64,000 bases of DNA from Paralichthys olivaceus (taxonomy: Eukaryota > Chordata > Actinopteri > Pleuronectiformes > Paralichthyidae), in the NCBI RefSeq assembly GCF_024713975.1, contig NC_091104.1, positions 11,303,580 to 11,367,579 on the forward strand, given 5' to 3'. The translations under genes were made by a program, and so were the position numbers. Shown piece by piece: positions 22,261 to 34,400 of the stretch. How positions within the stretch are numbered: position 1 is the first letter of the stretch; every line of letters begins with the position of its first letter. The notes below the pieces were generated by a model, which saw nothing but the letters and a program-made list of their open reading frames with translations, was not told the origin of the DNA and searched no databases.

Positions 22261-24900
22261 ACGTGCGTAAAGAGAGACACGCCACAGAGCGAACAGCAAA
22301 AAGACAAAGAAAAACTAAACGTAAAGTGACACAGGACTGGAGAGAGTGACCTGATACAACGATAGGGATCAGATAATTTAGAAAAATGAATCCAACGGCA
22401 TAATGATTATATACACTATTCATTCAACACACTACATATGATGCCAAAGATGATCTTATTAATCTTTATTCCCTAATCCAAAATGTAGATCCAGTAGCCT
22501 TCATCAGTTGAGTTCACATTAAACAATACACATGCTAAAAAAGTGCACAAAGTGACCGTTAATCCCGGAATCACAACACTGTGGGACTTCTGGGTGTGGA
22601 CCTTATATACAGTCCATGGTGTGGACGTGGTATTTTTGGCAGCGCTGTTTGTTCATTAGACAAGTAGAGTGATGCAAGTGGAGCCAGAGGAAACCCATAA
22701 ACTGCAGGGGAACATATAAACAGCCCTATATTGTCCTCGGCAGTCATAAAATACAGTGGCATGTGCACTGGCTGCTTCTGTGCCTGACAATTATGCAGGA
22801 TTACGCAGAAATGCCCCCCCCCCCCCCACTTGCACTGAATTTCATTTTCGTAATAGATATTCTGATATTCACAAGATGAGTGCTACTTGAAATTCAACAC
22901 CACTTGAAAACAGGCCTCTGTGTGTGGAAGTCTCACAACTTAAAAGCCTTTTTTCACAACTGACTTGTCATTGAAGGATATGCACAAGTCTTACTGAGAG
23001 CGTTTACATTACATTACATTACATTTCATTTAGCGGATGCTTTTATCCAAAGCAACTTACAATAAGTGCATCCACCATGAGGGTACAGACCCAGAACAAC
23101 AAGAATCAAGTAACAATTTAATTCAAAAGCCAATTCCAATTCCCAAAGTCATGTCACTGTGATGAAGACCAGTGTGCACAACACCAGGACCCTGAAACTG
23201 AAGCAGCTTGACAGCCCAGAATCCACCCAACATCCATTACATTATTTATATCTGTGCTTTTCCTGCTGTTACATGTTTTTAAAAAAATGAAAAAGGCCTT
23301 TACAGCATATACATCTGTGTTATCTGCCTCATGCCATTGGGGATTGAGGTTATTACATTTTAGCCAAGATGTTCTACTTACCTTTACTTTGACTGAAACC
23401 ATTCTGTGGTTGTGTGGCTTTTAAGAGCAATAAAACCTGGATTATTAATTCAAGTTCTGTGCCATCCAGGCTCCCCCCAGGCCCCCAATCCCTACTAGAA
23501 TCACTGAGTCCATGAATAACCATGAGATGGCTGGTACCCATATATCATGTTATCTCAACATGAATTGACCATGTGTGCCATGTGCCATCATTGTGAAACC
23601 AGCAACCATCATTGGCCTCATTTACAATGTGGCAGTGTGAAAAAGTGACCAAAGAGAATCAGATTAAACTGAGTGTTACCGTGAGAACATTCTGTCAGCA
23701 GCATATTGTTGTTCTGCCATGTTCCTTGTATTGTTTGATGGACCTTTTAACCCCTCACGTCATTTACCAACAAAGGATTGTGAATGACTTATTACAGTAG
23801 TGTGACAGACAATGTGGGGAACATGGAGTTTTTAAACATTATCATCAGTCTTAAAAAAAACACATAAAACGTAGTCTGCAAAGATATTTTTTACGTTATT
23901 TCCCTGATTTGATATCATTTCAAAAGACACATGAGGAGCACACATTAAAAAGGTTATATTAAATGAATCTATTAAAAGTATACATCACACTTCACCCTAA
24001 AATCCTCTTAATCATGCAATGAATATGTTTTAATGCTGGTAACACCACTGTTAATTTGTACATACAGAGAAAGAAATGTCTCTAATTTCATTTTTAGATA
24101 AATTCAGAAAGATAAATGCAGATTTTATTTAATGTAAGTCCTCAGTTAGCTTTGTCAATATGCTTGAACCACAAATCACAGGCCAACGGTTTTAAAGTAT
24201 ACCAACAGTTCCAGTCATGTGTTGTACTTGTATTAACAACCTTTATATTGACTTTTTTCAGCAGTTATTGCAAGTAATTAGTGTTCACTATTATTATGAG
24301 TTTTATTTAGTTTCTACATTAGCAACTTCTAGATTTTTTAAAATATACTATTAAATAAATATATTAATTCAAATGATTAGGTCATTAAGTCACAATTAAC
24401 ATCCAATTGAAATTAATGAAAACCAAAACCTGCCTGTAGGGTAAAGGGTGAAAAAATATTGCATGGACGAATGGACACAAACATGCAAAAACAAAAAGTA
24501 TTGTCCTTAAAATTATCAATAAGCTGCAAACTTGCCACATTTAGACCATGGGACGTTTTGGGCATAAAAAAAGCAGTTAAACAATATCCATTCTATCATA
24601 TTTGCTGAATTAATTCACTGTGTCTTGTTATTGCCCCTCAATGTTCGGCCTCATCATCTGACTGGGTTCAGGATTAAGGGGGATCCAGCAGGATGGAAGG
24701 GGAGACTCGTCTTTAGCTCAGTTCATAAATAATGCACTGTTTCCCATACGTGGATGATGTCATGCTCTAAGTCTGCCTCTGATTTGGGGTACCACATCTC
24801 CTGCATCCCGCCCCGCACCATGTGCGTAGTCGCCGGCTGCCAAACGATGAGAGGATAACCACCCTGCTCTGGAGGAAAAGGCGAAAGAGTGAGTATCCAT
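22261..24900. other. SPATA7-KCNK10 intergenic region
   Basis: Divergent gap between the SPATA7 start and the KCNK10 upstream region. AT-rich, without convincing ORFs. It contains a C14 tract at 22814-22827 and a retroposon-like segment at about 23005-23125. Confidence 0.5.
23005..23125 (-). repeat. Retroposon tail with (TTACA)n and conserved 'tttagcggatgcttttatccaa' core
   Basis: Short ttacat repeats are followed by a core that, reversed, reads ttggataaaagcatccgctaa and then ATGTAA repeats. This is a very common fish repeat end (SINE/LINE tail type), recalled and not searched. Orientation is minus, judged from the tail. Confidence 0.55.
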
Positions 24901-24942
24901 TAACCGATTTTACAAACAAATCAGAATGGATGTGCATTTCAA

Positions 24943-24949
24943 TATAAAA
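24943..24949 (+). promoter_or_regulatory. kcnk10: Candidate TATA box for KCNK10
   Basis: TATAAAA about 500 bases upstream of the KCNK10 start codon. A start about 30 bases downstream would put the mRNA 5' end at the hairpin of 24972-25010. Prediction only. Confidence 0.35.
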
Positions 24950-24971
24950 AGCAGGTGGAGTGATGTGCTTT

Positions 24972-25010
24972 GGGGATGAAAAGGGAGGAGAGCGTCCTCC
25001 CTTCATCCCC
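24972..25010. repeat. Strong hairpin in the KCNK10 upstream region
   Basis: Left arm ggggatgaaaagggagga (24972-24989), loop gagcg, right arm tcctcccttcatcccc (24995-25010). The arms pair fully except for a two-base bulge of A in the left arm. GC-rich and directly downstream of the TATA-like box. Confidence 0.85.
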
Positions 25011-25446
25011 GTTGTTCTTGCTGCCGGCGTAAAACGCGTGCGTAAAGTTGCCGGTTTGGACGCGCTCCTGCTGTGTTTTCGGACCGGACCACTGACCACT
25101 GGTGTGTGTGAGGGTGAGATGGGATGTGGTTTGGTCCTCAATGCGTTGCGACAGCTCAGAGAGAAGGTCTCACAAGTATCTCAGTGTGGCAGGCGATCAG
25201 CACTCGTCCAAACGAGGCGGAGGAGGAAGAAAAAGAGGAGGGGGCACCAATAGAGCAGAAGCAGACAATGCGGTTAGGCGATGCGCTTGTTCCTCTGTAC
25301 AATTTACAACCACATCCAAGTAAAGATGACATGAAGATGTGGCAGAGGGATTCCTCCTGATTAGCTTATTTTCTTAATTTTTTTAAATTATTTTTCATTC
25401 GCACTGATCATCCCTTCGTGCGTTTTGGTTGAGAACAACAAGCGAG

Positions 25447-28400
25447 ATGAAATTTCCAATAGAACACCCGAGAAAACAAGTTAACTGGGACCCGGAGCAA
25501 GGTTGGTAAATACTGCTTTTTAAATGTCTCATAAGTTGATGTATATGTAATTTTAAAGAAGCCTGAACATCAAACCATTTCATTGAAATACACGAGACAC
25601 AACAAATCGTATCAGGCTTCACTATTCGCCATTTCAAACTGTTTATTTATCCTTAATTTACGCAATTTGAACTTTCAGTTATTTAAATATTCTCGCAGAG
25701 CTAAAAAGATCAATAATACAAAACAAATGGGATTATTTCTGTCTCCTCTCCATCCTCCTCTCCTCCTTCTGTGTGGAGCAGCGCTGTGGGGAGCATCAGC
25801 TGCGTCAAGGTGCCAAAAGAAAGTATTGAGATATACCGGAACAAGTTTCAAAATAAAAAGAATGTTTCCTAAAAAGTAGGATAATATTATCGCAGCCTAC
25901 TTATCAATTTATCTCCAACAATATCCAATGAAGCTACACCAACAAAAACATTGTTTTCAGAGACGCAGTCCTCCTAAATCCTCCAAAGGGAAATCTCTGC
26001 ACAAACTAATGAGGGTGTTTTTGGCAAATGTTTTCCATAAACTACACAATGATTTAACTTGGTCTTCTTTTTCTATTAAACTGAAATGTTATGCTCTGAC
26101 ATATAAACTACATGTAGACTCAAAGACAGAGTACTCTTTATATTTTCCCTTTGTAAATGTTTTATTGTGACTTTTATTTTCTACCGGAAGTCTTGGCTCT
26201 TCGTGTATTATTCCATCTGGCTTGACTCTTGAGTTTGAGGCTCAGCTGCTGAGTTCAACGCCTGCAACATGTCCACAGGGACCAACTGGGCTAAGAACCC
26301 GAACCGAGCCGGTCCAAAATGTGCCCTCATGCTTTTGCTATGACTGGAGTCGCTTTGTATTTCTGTTCATCAGTGACTGGATCATTCTTTTGAACCATAA
26401 CATGTGAGGCTGAAATGTTGAAAAGCTGAATATTTGTTGTCCCACCACAACTGAGTCCCACTAAACTGTGCAGTAAATGGCCGCTGAAACATCTCTCATA
26501 TATTCTGTCTCATTTTTTCAGTCAGAATTGAGAAACATCTCATTTATTGACCTGAGTCAAACATTGTCTCTGTTTTGTTCAGACAAGCATAGAGACAGAG
26601 AGAGAGAGAGAGGGAGAGAGAGAGAGAGAGAATCAAATAGTATCAGATAAAAAGCACTGCTTTCCACTGAGTGGCTTATTTAATTTGCAAAAATCAATAG
26701 TAGGCAGCTTCAGTGGTTTGAAAAGGATTTTAGATTTATGCCACGCAGCATCAGAAATCTGAAACCACATTATGCTCGTCACAGTGGACTTTTGATCACT
26801 TGAATATACGAGGTACAGTTTTCTGAAGTGCCAGCAGCCTCTGCCCTGCTGCATACAGCTGATTTACTTAGTTTCGCTCAGGTTATAGATTTATATTCTT
26901 TTATTATAACTGTTTCAATCATTTAGATGTGTGTGATACAGCCTTATAGCTGCCTCTGTCCTGCTGCACAGAGCTGATTTTCACTCACTGGATTTAAAAC
27001 AATTAATGTCTCTATATGATACTACGATTAATTTGGTCAAATCTGCATTTGATCTACGAGTATATCTTCTAGTACATCCATTAAAATGACCGCACGGAGT
27101 TCTTCACATGATATTAATGTGGGGTCACATTCTTTTTGCTGCTTCACCTCTTAGTCTTGATTTTCTAATTCATCACTTGTTCTAAAAATAGCCCAGCCGC
27201 CGCCCTTAAAGGGCATAGACTGTAAATTGAAAGTGGCAGCTTTGCACCTTCCCAAGCTCCTGACATTACTTTGCTTTTATTGATTCACTCATGATACAGG
27301 GATTAACTAACAAGATTCTTAGCTGCTGGACCAGAGAATGAGACACTTCCTGGATGTCCTTGAGTCATCATGGCGGATGTGTGTGTGTTTCTGGACGTGT
27401 GTGCGTGTGTGTTGAATATCCCATAAGTGAAACCATCCCATTAAACAGAAGTGTGCCTCTCTTAAGCAAATCTATTTCGCATTCCTACCTTTAAGAATTG
27501 CATCAGTGTAGACAGCAGTCTCCGCCCGTGACTACAGTGCACTCCACGCCCTCCGTTCTGACTGAGGTGGGGGCATCAGGGGTGAAGGCCGCTGCTCTGA
27601 GTAGTTTATAAAATGCATCGTATATAGGAATCTAAATTTGGCTGCTTCCATGGAGCTGCTTGCTTCATGGTTGACCTGCTGCAGCACATATGCATTTAGT
27701 ATAAAACCCACCCAGGAGCCAATGACTGAAAGTGGCAATTACCCTTCACTTATAGTCGATTAGAAAAATTGAATCTTTATCCTCAGTAAAGAGAATAATT
27801 CTGTTTTCACCCGTACCCAACAATACTTCAGTGTTTGTCTGTGAGGTGTGTTATGTTTTCACCCCTATTCATTTGTACGGGTGACGGAAGAAGCCTTTCT
27901 TTTTTTGCACAGTTCAGATCAGGCCTATTCAGGAATTATTTTTACCCACTTTAATTAACATTGCAAGATGTTTTTTGACAGTTTCACTGATTTCCCAGTG
28001 GATAATTCATGGGCAGTGATGTAAAAATCAGGCATATTGCTGGACTGACTTAATATGATCACATCTGGTGCAGCTTCATTGAAATGTATGGGACTGTTTG
28101 GCCTTGGGGAAGTATTTGCTGTTTAGTGCCATTATATGTTCAATTACTTCAGTCATTTTGACTTACTGAATATCAATGCAATCTTCAGAGACTGAAATTA
28201 ATTAATGGCCACATTTCAGAAGTTTTTTCCAGGTTTTGATTGCGTTACATTCAATTAATAATTTCTGTATTAGTAAGTAAAGCAGCAGTTGTGGTCTTCA
28301 TCATCACAGGTCCAAAGGTTTTTATGTGTGGAACCCAAAGTAAATTCTCAGGGAGGAAAACTCTTGAGGCTACACACTGTTTTCAGGCTTTGGTACAACG

Positions 28401-31400
28401 GCACACCAGAGTTTTAGCTTTCAGTGTCAGCTTTGCAAAGAATCTTTATTGGCCCAAAAGGAAAATGGGTTTAAATGAATCATATGGGAGGTAATATTCT
28501 ATATTTTGATACCTGCAATGAGCTAATGTTTATACCTGCATTAAGCTTTGCCCCTTGTTGGTACTTTATCTGGAAAGAAAGTGCCAATAAAACCTAAAGG
28601 TGTGAGACAATACTGCAATTTAACTTATTCCATCAATTCCATTTCATTTTGTTATTATTGTAACAGATGGGTTATCACAGACGGGGGCAAAGGACAAACA
28701 CATCAAGAAAGGAAAAATATCAAAATGCTTTTCAAACCAAGCCAACAAAGCATCATCTCAGAATACTTTATCTCATTCTCTCAATGTGAGGGCACATTTT
28801 TACTGTCCAATCTATAACAGAGTGCCTTGAGCCAGTCATTTGAAGGTTCTGCCAGTGAATTCATTCATCTTCAATCATCTGAACAAATTAAAAAATAATA
28901 ATAAAATGATTTGACTTCTACTGTCCCGATCCTCCAAAACAAAGTAAACTGGATTGGCATGCATTGCCTTGGATCAAGCTCTCCTTAAATCCAGTGAAGT
29001 TGGACCAAATTATTCACACTCTTTGATATCACTCCCCCAAATATGCCAGATTTTTTTCATCAGGATCTATTTATTATTCTTGGAAATTGGTGAAAATGTC
29101 CAAAAACATTGTATCTCACGATTTTAAAGAGAGTGAGCTCAAAAACAGACAAATTAAAACACAACCTCCCTGGTGGAGGTAACACAACATGTATTAATCC
29201 AATCATGCTCCTCTCCTCACTCTTTCCTAGTGGCGGTCCAGACCAACTTGGTCCCCCCCAAAAAGGTCCAGTCTGGCATGGCGAAGTCCAGTCTGGTCCA
29301 GGCCAGTGTCGCCACCATGCAGAATCCAATGGGCTGCGACCCGAAGACCAACGGCCACTGTCCACTGCCACGTCTGTCCATCTCTTCCCGCTCCGCCAGC
29401 GTGGTGGCCAGCATGGATGCCAGCTGCGACGGCATGGCCGCAGCCCTCCACTCAATGATGAAGTGGAAGACGGTGCTGGCAGTGTTCATAGTGGTCGTTC
29501 TCTACCTGGTCTGTGGCGGCCTGGCTTTTAAGGCGCTGGAGATGCCGTTTGAGAGACACCAGAAGACGAGCATCACCCTGGAGAAGGCTTCGTTCCTGAA
29601 GAGACACTCCTGTGTTAGTCCTGACGAGCTGGAGGCAATCATCAAGGTGGGTGCTTGAAAGTTTTAAGAAATGTTAAATATGCTGTTAATGGTTCTTTTC
29701 CTGTCTTGTCCTTCCTGCTGCCCAGACAGCCTTGGAATAGTACACTGCATCCATTGCATCTATTAATGACCAGCAGATTAGTCTGTAAGGAGATGGGAAG
29801 ATAAATGAAAATGATCTGATACATAACACTGAGTGTCACAGAGTCTGATTGCTAGATAAGAAGAAGTCACTGGACTGACCTTTATAGTAGCAGCTTTATA
29901 GATGGTGATTGCTATCAGGGGGTAATTGGGGGTTCTCGGGGTAATTAATTCTGGTTTCATTAGCTAATCACATGAGCTTGAAAAGCTTGGATGCAGCTTC
30001 CTTTCATGTTCAGACTGTCCTTCAGCAAATGAGCCTTTAATCACACTATGGCTTTAACACTGCTGCACAATTTTCAGATTTATCTCTCACGTGCACATGA
30101 CACATGGTGATCTGAACATCATGGATCATTTCATAATTTAATATCCATCCATTTTAACACTTACTATGATTACAGGGATGCAAATATTCTGATATTAACT
30201 CTATTAAGTCAAAAGTCTGAATGATAATTTAATGTAAACATAATTTTCTGATTACTGTAACCTGAACAAGGTCATACTGGCAATATGCCTAATATGACTA
30301 AACAATAAGACGTATTCTGATTTTAGATTATGTAGATATGTATATGTCTTAATCCTATTGGAGTTTCTGCAGCATTTTAAAGCAACATTGACATTTACGA
30401 CACCGCTTGACATCATAATCAGAATTTGCTCTGTAACGTGTAAACAGGAATATGAATAAGAAAATTCTATCAGCAACTAATCATGAATTCAGATAATCTC
30501 CAAATCAGAGCAAGTTCAATAGTAAGTGGACTCATTCCAAACAGTTTCTCGCTTCGGCCTCATACATTTGTATTCATGTCTTCAGGCATCACAGATCGTG
30601 TAAGAGCTTAAGTTGCGGCAGTTTAATTGTTGCTGCTGCAGAGACCGACACTCAAAGGTTTTTTTTTTTAGATGTTGTTGTCAGCTTCAGTTCAGTCATC
30701 CCTTATCTGATTCCTCTACTCAACCGCTCCAGTGCTGGGAAATGATCCCAGCTCTTATGCTGAGCCAGAGAAGTGACTGTACCTGATGCTGTCATTCCAT
30801 TCTGGTATCTGTTGCACATTTCAGAAATGCTTGTCAGCCCCAAGCACTTTATGTGGTGGACTTAGCACCTGCTTATATTTGCTGGGGTGGAGCTGGCACT
30901 GTCGAATCCCAGTTGTATGTATGAGTTTGTATGTTCTCCCCATGTTTGTGTTGGTTTTCTTCACACACTCCACCTCCCACAGTCCAAAGACATGCAGATT
31001 GGAGACTCTAAGGTGCGAGGTGTGAATGTGAGTTAGAATAGTTGTCTGCAATTCGCTGGCGTCCTGTTCAGGGTGTACCCCACCTCTCGCTCAATGTTCT
31101 GGGATCCGCTCCAGCTCCCTGCTTGACCCTCAAAAGGATAAGTGGTATAAATGATGGACGGATGGATATCTATGCAGGTGGATTGGTTGAATTCACAAAC
31201 ACTGATTTATATGCGTTTTTATAACATTTACATTCGATTTTTTTACGCAGTGCTAATGCCAGTTAAAGGATTATGCAGGCACTGAAGCAGCAGCAGCTAC
31301 ACCCCCGACTTTCTACCCCCTGATTGGGTAAATGTCACAGGCAGGTCGATCCTTTAGCAGGAGGTATGGTGATACCTTCAGGGTTATGACAGGGACGCTC

Positions 31401-34400
31401 ATAATTCTCAGTGACCCTTTGCGTCTGTTGATAAATACAGTGTAGTGGAGTACATGCTACTGGATACAGTCTAATGGTTCAGAACAGTAATATAAAGAGA
31501 CAGTAACATACAGAAAAAATGTAAAATAGCTGTGTGCATATAGGATGTTCATCCTCAGAAACTAAGGTCGGTCAATGTGACCTTTGCGCTGCGCTCAGCT
31601 GCCCAGAAAGAAGAGCCACGCATTGATTTTGTTGCAGTTTCACTTCATGTACGAACCAATCTTAGTAAACAAGACTTACATGTTTTTGTTAAAATAGAAC
31701 AGCGCCTCGCACTATCAATAATAAGTGCACGACTTTCCAAAGTGAGGCTTCGACAACACCCACACATTTTGAATAAGGAAACTAGCTCCCAGCCACAACA
31801 GCATGGTTGTTGTGCAGGAAAAATTTTAAGCCAAATTTTTCAAAATCTTTTTTATCAAAACTGTGTTTTTAACAAGATTTAAAATAGATGAAGGAATAGT
31901 AAAGGAGATGATTGACTCTCTGCTCTTAGTACTCAAATTAAAACTCCATCAAAGTCCATCTGACAATAAAATTTGTAATATCATGTTATAATGATTTATA
32001 ACACAGTTTGATATGGGCTGGAAAAAAATTCATCACATCATGACTTAACTGTGCATCTTACAGTCTTTACGAAGCATGTCGACGCTTCACCCTGCCCCCT
32101 GATATTTACACCCCAGAATTATGGGTCAAGATTTAAGGTCACGAGCAGCTGGACGCAGGATTGGAAAATGATTTGAGATGTGTTGGCATGCGGTGAGTGG
32201 ATAGTTTGATTTGTGAGGTGTAAGGTGATGGAAAAATGTGGGACTAAGATCAGTCAAACTCTGACGTCCGTGTGGATGTGAGCTGTTGTCCTCAGTAGAC
32301 TCAGGGATCCAAGCACATGGTGAATTGCAAATGGATGCATTCAGGACACTGTTACGGCTCCGAAGGGATGCTCTTAATTAATCATGGGTTGGTTTTGGAC
32401 ACAACATGCAATAAACCAATCAGAGTGACTTCTCCCGTCCCTTTTAAAAGCCTGGTGTGTTGGACCTCGGTGGATTGCTGTTCAAATCTTGAGAGCAGAC
32501 CATCTGACTAAAAATAAAATATTGAGCATGCAACTGACTTCAGACAAGCTCTTTTTCAGTCCAAAGGTGCAATCAATTTCTGCTGCCTAAAGATAGCGGT
32601 GTGTGAACAATGCACCTCGTTTTAAGACCAACACTCCCATGGGTTGAAAGATATCTCACACTTTGAGCTGGGGGTAAGATATGGTAAGAGTTGTTTTTAG
32701 AAATGTCGAATATTTTACGAACAGAATATTTCACATACCTCACATGGAAATACAGTAATGCAAATCCAAATACAACATTGTAAATGATTTAGATTTGTAG
32801 CATGATCATAGCTTGTGACACAGATGCTAAGAGAGCACCAAGAACTTTTTCTGAGATAAGTAAAGGTAATATTCTCGGATTGTCTTTGGCTTGAAATAAC
32901 CCAATAAAGAACCAACCACATGGCATTTGGTGTGCTCCACTTTCCGCTAGAATGGCTCCATTTGATGTTAGTGTCTTAAACACTCCTCCAGGGAATATTG
33001 GACAGCCTCACTATCTGCCACCCCCCTCCCCCTTTCTCCACACCCACCTCTGTTCATTCTTTTCTCGAAAATTATTTTTCTTCCCTCGCGGTGCATAACC
33101 TCGGAGCCACTCTCAAAACGAAACAAAAAAAATCAATGGCAACATTTCCTAAGGAGACGTGTGGAAATAAAAACCTTTGGTGTGCTGTGACTGGGGTCTG
33201 GAGGGAATCAATTATTCATTGCACAGGCCAGCAGTCACAGACCTCCTGCTGCCCAAAGCAGTGCAGCGTCGCAAATCACAGAAGAAGCTGTTGACAAATA
33301 AACTGATTCAGATACATGACATAACATTTTACAGCCGCTCAAGCAGCTGAAGACAAGGAGCTTTTTGTCTGGAGGAAGTTTCTTAGGATTCATTTACTAC
33401 ATCTGACAAATTAAATGGATTCAAAGAATTATTCAGTCAGATGTTTGGTTTTATGTGATGTGGCGATTGGTTAACACACAGTAAATTTAAATTCACTGCC
33501 TGTAGACAGTTAAGATATTTTCACACATGAACTCCTTTGAGAAAGTTGGGGCGTTTGTCGATATTTGAACGGCACCTCTTTTTCATTTAGAGAAATTCAC
33601 ACTTGTTTTTTTTTCCACTTTTGCAACAGCACGCCCACTCACTCGGACCTTTTCCTGCTGTATTCTCACTGGGGCTCACTTAGACATTTCTCTGACAATT
33701 AACTAGGGCACTGGCAGAAGAAAGTCCCGGATGATGTCCACATGTCTGACCATGACATTTGCGGTTTTCGCAGGCAACCCCTCTGGAAAGTTTCAGGAAA
33801 ATATCTGGACTTCAGTGCATGTCTGAAAGTAACTGGTTAGCTTAGTATTAAGATTGAAAACCAGAGCAAACAGCTAGAATTGGCCTACAGGCGCCTCTAG
33901 AAGTCATGTTTTTGTGTGTTTATGTTGAGCTAGTGGAGACTGGCTGTAGCTTGATATTTGACAGCTGTAAGAGTGATTTCTCATGGTTACAGAGCGAATA
34001 AATCTAGAACTATTTCTTTAAATCAGAGGAAGTGATATTGATTTATCATTCTACTGAGTTATGACGGTCCCTTAACCCTGAGCGTCACAAAATGAATCAG
34101 TATCAAGTCATAAGTGAGGGCCACACTGACATTTTCCCCCGTGCCGTCTGCAGGACATGCTACAGTGCTCCATCACAGAGTCTGTCTGCTCCTCCAACAG
34201 GTTCTATTATCGGTCTGTTTGTGCTGTGTCAAGCCTGTCACTCAGACAACAGGCCTCTGTAGGGACAGCACCGGTGACTCACTGTTGTCAAACTGTTTGG
34301 CGGAGGAGTCGACAGAAAAATGGCAACGTTGGAAAGCATTTGTGTGTGTGAGAGCGAGATGGATGGAGATGATGAGAGCGACAACAGGCACTTGTCAGGG

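Larger units (their letters stand above)
25502..29230 (+). other. kcnk10: KCNK10 intron 1
   Basis: 3.7 kb intron with donor GTTGGT at 25502 and acceptor ttcctag at 29224-29230. It holds a (GA)n tract at about 26591-26632 and, next to the acceptor, a repeat-like segment. No other coding exon recognised. Confidence 0.55.

Noticed and set aside
24960-25360. Open plus-strand frames upstream of KCNK10 (up to 97 aa)
   Set aside because: They lie in the GC-rich probable 5'UTR/promoter, are not in frame with exon 1 and show no domain; best seen as possible uORFs.
27968-28024. Plus-strand ATG with [13 protein letters not shown], similar to the other human KCNK10 N-terminus (MFFLYTDFF..)
   Set aside because: No donor in the right phase to join exon 2, and a stop follows after 18 codons; the resemblance is a few residues only.
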